DNA of 64,000 nt from Mycolicibacterium palauense (GTDB taxonomy: Bacteria; Actinomycetota; Actinomycetes; Mycobacteriales; Mycobacteriaceae): NCBI RefSeq assembly GCF_002592005.1, contig NZ_NVQF01000009.1, positions 42,101 to 106,100 of the forward strand, given 5' to 3'. Positions within the stretch are counted from its first letter, which is position 1. Each line of letters begins with the position of its first letter. Of this stretch, positions 59,199-64,000 are shown piece by piece. The translations under genes and the position numbers were made by a program. Under the pieces are notes generated by a model, which saw only the letters and a list, made by a program, of their open reading frames with translations, was not told where the DNA came from and did no database searches.

Positions 59199-62100
59199 TC
59201 ACCGGTTCTCGGTGGCGTCCTGCGCCGCCGAATCGTCGCGCCGGGTCCAGGGGATCGCCGAGGCGGCCAGCAGCAGCACCGATACCAACGCGAGCAGCTG
59301 CACCCCCGCGGCGTGTCCGACATACCCGTCGACATCCCGCCAGGGATGCCGCGACAACGCCGCGCCGGCCAGGATCAGTCCGCCCGGCACCCCGCCCAGT
59401 GCCACGAGCCCGGCGGCCCGGGGCCGGTCGCGCAGCCGGTGGAACACGGCGGCCGCCGCTGCGCCCACCACCGCGCCCACCGGCCCGGAGATCGCCGCCC
59501 CGGCCGCCACCACCGCGACGGTCGCCCACCGGCCCGGCGCCCACGGCCGGACCGGGGTGGGGCCGCGCCGCCGCGCCGGCAGCAGCGCCAGCAGCGCCAG
59601 CACGGGCAGCAGCGCCAGGCCACCGGCCAGGCCGGCCCGGTACAGGGCGTTCGACGGGAAGGTCAGGGTGACGGTGCCCGATGTCCCGGGTGGGATCACC
59701 CAGCCCTGCTGCCAGCCGTTGACGGTGACCGCACGCAGCTCGACGCCGGCGGCGGTGTGGGCCCGCCAGCCCGGGTTGATGCTCTCCGGCACCACCAGGA
59801 TCCGCCCCTCCGGGGCGGGCGGCACGACCACCTCGCGGCGATCCGCACTCCACGCCCCGGTCGCCACCGGGACCCCGGAGGGCCCGGTGTCCTCGGTGTT
59901 CTCCGTGGCCAGCGGCCCGGCCAGCTGAACCCCGTCGACGACGAACGCCTCCCCGGGGCTGACCAGCACCTCCTGCTCACCCCGCGGCAGCTCGACCGGT
60001 GCCGGGTCGCAGGGCCGGGCGGTGACCGGTTCGCCGTCGAGCAGCGCACCCACGGTGGTGGTCACCGAGGTCTGGACGAAGCGGCCGGCCGCGGCGATCA
60101 CCGGGCCCTTGCCGCATTCGACGGTGACGGTGCGCTTCCGGTTGGCGGCCGCGTCGGCCGGGGCGATCGGGCTGCCGTCGGGGTGCAACGCCACGGCCTC
60201 GGCCAGTCCGGGCGGCTTGACCTGGTCGAACCCCAGCGCGGTCCGGTCGATGACGTCGTCCCAGTCCAGCAGGCTGATCCGGATGGTGTCGGTGACCCGC
60301 GGATGCAGCCGAAGCGTTTGGGCGCCTTCGGTTTCCATGGATCTGACCTGGGGGCCGTCGCCGAGGTCGACGGCCACCAGGGTCGGATGGGTGGGCAGCG
60401 CCGACGAGCTCGGCGTCAGGCGCAGGGCGCCCACCTCGGTCGGGCGCGGCAGCGTCAGCGTCAGCGTCGGGGGACTGCGGTGCTGCACCACGCTCTGCGG
60501 TGCGGTCCACGCGGTGCGCGGGTCTCCGTCGGCGGCGGCGTAGGCCGAGCCCAGGACATCGATCGAGTCGGCCGGGCCGGTGGCGCTGGTGGTGCCCGGC
60601 TGGCGGACCAGGTCGGCCAGGGTGCTGCCCTGACGCGGCCGCACCCACACCGTGGGTGTGACCGCGATCGGTTCGGGGACCGTCAGCGTGCGGCTGAGAT
60701 TGACCGGCTCCTCGGGCGCCAGCGCCATCGACGGCGCGCAGTGCACCCCGCCGGGGGCCTCGGCGCACCCCGACCGGCCCAGCAGCTCGGCGCCCAGGTC
60801 CCACTTGGCGATCTGGGCGTTGCGTGGTGATCCGGGCACCAACACGCTGTGGCGCAGGCTGACCGGATGTGCGAATCCGTTGGCGTCGTACTGGGTGACG
60901 GCCAGATCGATGATGCCGAACTGCACCCCCGGTGAGCCGTCGTCGGTGCCCACCGCGGTGATCCGGACCCAGGGCGTCTCCCCGAAGGGCAGCGCGGCGA
61001 CCAACGGTTTGCCCGGTTCGTCGAAACCCACCGTGGTGGTGCCGTTGGCGGTGGAGATCTGAATGCGCCGCACCTGCGCGCCCACGGCGGTCGCGCTGGG
61101 CGTGATCGCGATCGTGGCGTTGGTGACCGGGTGGTCGAAGTCGACCTGGAGCCACTGTCCGACGGCGTTCTGCAGCGAGTTCGACACCCACCCGGTGGCA
61201 TTGTCGCCGTCGATCGCGGCCGGCGGCCCGGAGGCCGGCGCCACGTTGGGCAGCGCCGTGGAGTCCGACGCCGAGCTCGAGGCGGTCAGCCTGCCGCCGT
61301 CCCACACCCCGTACACCGGATCGGCTCCCGGCGCCGGATAGTCGGGCACCCGGTTGTGGGTGTGGCGTTCGTCGCCGAGCGCGCGGATTGCCGAGGAGTG
61401 GTCGTCGACGCGGCCGTAGTCGGTCTCCCGCACGGTCGGGGTGTCGGTGACGGTCACCACCGGGGTCGGCAGGTACGCCCGCTCGGCATCCTGGGTGAGC
61501 AGCGCCGGCCCCAGCGGTCCCAGCCCGAGCAGGCGCCGGCGTTCGTCGAGGCGCAGCAACGATTCGGGTCCGCCGTCGACGCGTTCCATCGCGGTCGTGT
61601 CCACGAGGTAGGGGGCGCCGGGATTGCCGGGTGGCACCCCCACGGGGGCGACCCGGAAGATCTCCACCGCCGGATAGGCCGGGCGCAGTCCGCTGTCGGT
61701 GACGAAGCCCTCCAGGTTTCCGGGGCCCACGGGATCGCCGAACTGCGCGACCTTGACCAGGCCCGGCGAGCCCTCGATGCTGCGGTGCACCAGCAGCGGG
61801 CGCGCCGAACGGGAGGTGTCGGGGTCCAGGTCGTTGCGCAGCACCACATAGGAGATGCCTTGGCGTGCCAGCGTGTCGGCCAGTCCCGCCGACGGCCGCC
61901 CCGCGGCGAACAGTCGCTGCACCGAGTCCAGCGCCCGGATGGTCTCCGGCGGGTTCAGCGGAATCGAGTCCCGCACCCCCCAGGGGCTGTGCCCCAGCAC
62001 CTGCAGCGGTTCGTCGTGGCTGTTGCCCCAGACCTGGGTGGCGAACGGGGCGCCGGGAACCGCCAGCACCCGCCCCGCCGTCGGGGTGCCCGTGTTGTGT

Positions 62101-63401
62101 TCGTCGAGCCAGTCGGCGGTCTGCTGCCAGTAGCCGGGGATGGCCGAGAATCCGCCCGGGGGCACCAGGCGGCCCGTCCACGCCAGCGAGGTGCCCACGG
62201 CCAGCGCGGTGAGCACGACGATGCCGACCGCCACCCGCTTGTCGCGTTCGGGATGGGCGAAGGCCCGTATCCACACCGCCCGCGCCACGCTGCCGGGCAG
62301 CGGCACCCGGGACAGCAGGTGGGCCAGGCCCAGCACGATCGGCAAGCGCAGCACCGGCTCGAGCTTGTGGACGTTGCGCAACGGCGCGCCCGCGGCGTCC
62401 AGGAACGCCTGGACCTGACCGGCGACGGGGGAGCCCAGCCCCCCGGCGTAGCCCAGGCACAGCAGCACCACCCCGGTCACCAGCATGGTGATCAGCCGGC
62501 CCCGCGCCGGCATGCTGCCCAGCGCCAGCCCGGCCAGCCCGCCGGCCGCCACCAGCGTCGTCGCCAGGATCGCCACCGGCCCGGTCACCAGCGACGCCGC
62601 GGCGGTGGCGTCGGGCGCGACGAAGGGGGTCCACGCGGCGGTGCCGCGCAACACCTCGATCAGCGAGGTCCACTGTGTGGTGACGCCCGAGGACTCGATG
62701 TAGTCCAGGAACGGGGGGCTCACCCGGCCCAGGGACAGCAGCGCGATGACCCACCACGTGACCGCCAGCGCCGAGCACGGCAGCCACCAGGCGGTGAACC
62801 GCAACCACTGCCGGTTGGGCCGGTGGGCCGCCCACCAGATGACCGCGGGCAGGCAGGCGGTGAGCGTGGCGACCGCGTTGACCGCCCCCATCAGGGCCAG
62901 CGCCACCGCCGATCGTGCCGCCAGAACCCGCAGCGAGTGGCGGTCGTCACCGCGCAACGCCAGGATCACCGGCAGCAACACCCAGGGTGCCAGCATCATC
63001 GGCAGGGTTTCCGAGGAGATCGATCCCAGGGTGGTCAGCACCCGCGGCGAGAGCGCGAAGGCCACCGCCGCCACCAGCCGCGACGAGGTGGTGCCGATGC
63101 CCAGCGCCTCGGCGACGCGGACCACACCCCACACCCCGGCGGTCAGCAGCAGCGCCCACCACAGCCGCTGGGTCACCCAGCCCGGTAGCCCGAGGACGTC
63201 GCCGGCCAGGAAGAACGCGCCGTGCGGAAACAGGTAGCCGTAGGCCTGGTTCTGCACCTGGCCGAAGGGCAGGTCGCTGTTCCACAGGTTGGCCGCCCGG
63301 GCCAGGAACCGCAGCGGATTGGCGGTCAGGTCGAGTTTGGTGTCCGGTGAGATCAACCCCGGCGACTGCGCGAACGCCAGTACCAGCGACACCGCCCCCA
63401 C
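59199..63401 (-). CDS. aftD: Arabinofuranosyltransferase AftD
   Basis: 1400 residues or a little longer. A GT-C enzyme in the plasma membrane that adds arabinofuranose from decaprenyl-phospho-arabinose to arabinan. The N-terminal part has about 11 helices (SPDTKLDLTANPLRFLARAANLWNSDLPFGQ is the conserved first loop with acidic catalytic residues). A large extracytoplasmic part has galactose-binding/CBM-like domains (GPPAAIDGDNATGWVSNSLQ ... VGQWLQVDFDHPV), and the C-terminus has further helices. GTG 63401 is the only canonical start, but the frame continues upstream with SRRWLALVGAV, matching the usual AftD N-terminus, so translation may begin earlier at a non-canonical codon. Confidence 0.95.
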   Translation of the reverse strand: MGAVSLVLAFAQSPGLISPDTKLDLTANPLRFLARAANLWNSDLPFGQVQNQAYGYLFPHGAFFLAGDVLGLPGWVTQRLWWALLLTAGVWGVVRVAEALGIGTTSSRLVAAVAFALSPRVLTTLGSISSETLPMMLAPWVLLPVILALRGDDRHSLRVLAARSAVALALMGAVNAVATLTACLPAVIWWAAHRPNRQWLRFTAWWLPCSALAVTWWVIALLSLGRVSPPFLDYIESSGVTTQWTSLIEVLRGTAAWTPFVAPDATAAASLVTGPVAILATTLVAAGGLAGLALGSMPARGRLITMLVTGVVLLCLGYAGGLGSPVAGQVQAFLDAAGAPLRNVHKLEPVLRLPIVLGLAHLLSRVPLPGSVARAVWIRAFAHPERDKRVAVGIVVLTALAVGTSLAWTGRLVPPGGFSAIPGYWQQTADWLDEHNTGTPTAGRVLAVPGAPFATQVWGNSHDEPLQVLGHSPWGVRDSIPLNPPETIRALDSVQRLFAAGRPSAGLADTLARQGISYVVLRNDLDPDTSRSARPLLVHRSIEGSPGLVKVAQFGDPVGPGNLEGFVTDSGLRPAYPAVEIFRVAPVGVPPGNPGAPYLVDTTAMERVDGGPESLLRLDERRRLLGLGPLGPALLTQDAERAYLPTPVVTVTDTPTVRETDYGRVDDHSSAIRALGDERHTHNRVPDYPAPGADPVYGVWDGGRLTASSSASDSTALPNVAPASGPPAAIDGDNATGWVSNSLQNAVGQWLQVDFDHPVTNATIAITPSATAVGAQVRRIQISTANGTTTVGFDEPGKPLVAALPFGETPWVRITAVGTDDGSPGVQFGIIDLAVTQYDANGFAHPVSLRHSVLVPGSPRNAQIAKWDLGAELLGRSGCAEAPGGVHCAPSMALAPEEPVNLSRTLTVPEPIAVTPTVWVRPRQGSTLADLVRQPGTTSATGPADSIDVLGSAYAAADGDPRTAWTAPQSVVQHRSPPTLTLTLPRPTEVGALRLTPSSSALPTHPTLVAVDLGDGPQVRSMETEGAQTLRLHPRVTDTIRISLLDWDDVIDRTALGFDQVKPPGLAEAVALHPDGSPIAPADAAANRKRTVTVECGKGPVIAAAGRFVQTSVTTTVGALLDGEPVTARPCDPAPVELPRGEQEVLVSPGEAFVVDGVQLAGPLATENTEDTGPSGVPVATGAWSADRREVVVPPAPEGRILVVPESINPGWRAHTAAGVELRAVTVNGWQQGWVIPPGTSGTVTLTFPSNALYRAGLAGGLALLPVLALLALLPARRRGPTPVRPWAPGRWATVAVVAAGAAISGPVGAVVGAAAAAVFHRLRDRPRAAGLVALGGVPGGLILAGAALSRHPWRDVDGYVGHAAGVQLLALVSVLLLAASAIPWTRRDDSAAQDATENR

Positions 63402-63477
63402 CAGCGCAAGCCAGCGTCGCGACAGCGCGGAACGTGCCTCGATCTCCGGCCCTCCCGGACGGGCCGGCGCGGTCAGG

Positions 63478-63651
63478 CTAGGTGCGGTCGCCGTATTCGA
63501 CGCGGTTCAGCACCGACGACGCGGGGTCGCCCGCACTCACCGGAGGCTTGGTGTCCTGCTGCACCATCAGCGTCACCCCGAACACCGCGGCGGCACCCAG
63601 CAGCAGACCGACCACGATGCTGGCGGCGGCCGGTACCACGAACCGGGACAT
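63478..63651 (-). CDS. Small single-pass membrane/secreted protein (Rv0236A homologue)
   Basis: 57 residues from ATG 63651 with GAAGGAG upstream. Residues ~3-30 form one hydrophobic helix (FVVPAAASIVVGLLLGAAAVFG), followed by a short polar tail (QQDTKPPVSAGDPASSV ... EYGDRT). The same size as M. tuberculosis Rv0236A. It lies 76 bp upstream of the canonical aftD start and probably shares its transcript; a role in the arabinan machinery is guesswork. Confidence 0.88.
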   Translation of the reverse strand: MSRFVVPAAASIVVGLLLGAAAVFGVTLMVQQDTKPPVSAGDPASSVLNRVEYGDRT

Positions 63652-63748
63652 GTGGGCTCCTTCGCCTGTTGGGGCCGCTAGGCCGATGGTCTGGGGTCGC
63701 CCGCCAAACTAGCATGCGAAACCGGCGCCGAACCCGCTCGCTCACGCC

Positions 63749-63807
63749 GGCGGGGACCGCTTCGACTGATGGGCGGGGACCGCCCCGGCCCGATGGGCGG
63801 GGACCGC
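63749..63807. repeat. Three copies of a 12-bp motif, 23-24 bp apart
   Basis: GGCGGGGACCGC occurs at 63749, 63772 and 63796; the second and third copies are embedded in a longer GATGGGCGGGGACCGC unit. They fill the divergent spacer between the small membrane protein gene and lpqI. Confidence 0.8.
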
Positions 63808-63858
63808 CGTGACGGGCCCGTGATCGCTTTCGGCGTCGCCGCCATGACAGCATGGGGC

Positions 63859-64000
63859 ATGCGTTTCGCCCGGTTTGTGTCCCGGACCCTGGCGGCCACC
63901 GCCCCGCTCGCGCTCTTGGTGGCCTGTGCGCCGGCCGGCTCGTCGCCGCAATCGGCCCCGCCGGACCCGGCGTCCCCCCAGGTTTCGGCCCCCCAGGTCT
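63859..64000 (+). CDS. lpqI: Lipoprotein LpqI, N-terminal part (3' end outside window)
   Basis: The first 47 residues: basic start (MRFARFVSRTL), hydrophobic core and lipobox LLVAC with C23, followed by a Pro/Ser/Ala-rich linker. ATG 63859 is preferred; in-frame ATG 63844 adds five residues. Identification as LpqI, a NagZ-family beta-N-acetylglucosaminidase that recycles muropeptides, rests on synteny after aftD and Rv0236A because the catalytic domain is not in the window. Confidence 0.75.
   Translation, partial: MRFARFVSRTLAATAPLALLVACAPAGSSPQSAPPDPASPQVSAPQV

Noticed and set aside
59977..62835. Very long second-frame open reading frame inside aftD
   Set aside because: Same strand as aftD but another frame, with Arg/Gly/Ala-rich product; aftD itself is complete and conserved.

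Overview
The window is high-GC actinobacterial DNA, best explained as a fast-growing mycobacterium (Mycolicibacterium type). The gene order follows the backbone known from Mycobacterium tuberculosis Rv0205 to Rv0237: an AI-2E transporter, mmpL3, an NYN protein, trmB, two GTPase-like proteins, PEP carboxykinase, fadD4, an Rv0216-like hydratase, lipW, lipC, a WS/DGAT, echA1, the Rv0223c-Rv0228 genes, aftD, the Rv0236A small protein and the start of lpqI. Names rest on reading the proteins and on remembered synteny; no database search was run. No rRNA, tRNA, CRISPR array, transposase or phage gene was recognised.

Layout. 0-10.5 kb: envelope and housekeeping genes (mmpL3, trmB, GTP-type PEP carboxykinase). 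10.5-22.4 kb: an acyl-CoA catabolic region with a tightly overlapping operon (acyl-CoA ligase, enoyl-CoA hydratase, double-hotdog hydratase, type III CoA-transferase, amidohydrolase), a fadE3 remnant, lipW, a TetR regulator, a thiolase-fold/DUF35 pair divergent from a P450 and a second hydratase. 22.4-29.6 kb: a phosphonate catabolism island with a GntR/UTRA repressor, a PhnZ-type HD oxygenase, a likely operator, an FAD oxidoreductase, a phosphonatase-like HAD hydrolase and a PhnSTUV-type ABC importer. 29.7-37.9 kb: neutral-lipid and fatty-acid genes (lipC, WS/DGAT, a second esterase, an acyl-CoA ligase, a PlsC-like acyltransferase, echA1, nat). 37.9-39.0 kb: a DUF559/Vsr-like endonuclease gene bracketed by two 64-bp inverted-repeat elements. 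39.0-48.7 kb: beta-oxidation genes (two adjacent short acyl-CoA dehydrogenases, a ligase, a FadE5-like dehydrogenase, a thiolase, an aldehyde dehydrogenase). 48.7-64 kb: envelope glycan and lipid genes (methyltransferase, GT4, Rv0226c/Rv0227c-like proteins, TmaT-like acyltransferase, AftD, LpqI), with an extra cassette of GT1 glycosyltransferase, amino-sugar-kinase-like protein and SIS isomerase between the Rv0228 homologue and aftD.

How they work together. MmpL3, the TmaT-like acyltransferase, the DUF3068 protein and AftD belong to mycolate, lipoglycan and arabinan assembly. The catabolic genes look like acyl-CoA and possibly sterol-type degradation; two KstR-like sites and an Ltp2/DUF35-like pair support this. 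The phosphonate island should import and cleave 2-aminoethylphosphonate or a relative under a repressor that probably senses a phosphonate metabolite.

A sequence-level theme is frequent short tandem duplication (10-18 bp units) at stop codons, in spacers and in low-complexity coding stretches. The clearest are a 13-bp unit repeated seven times before a SnoaL-like gene and a 15-bp unit repeated four times in the phosphonate operon.
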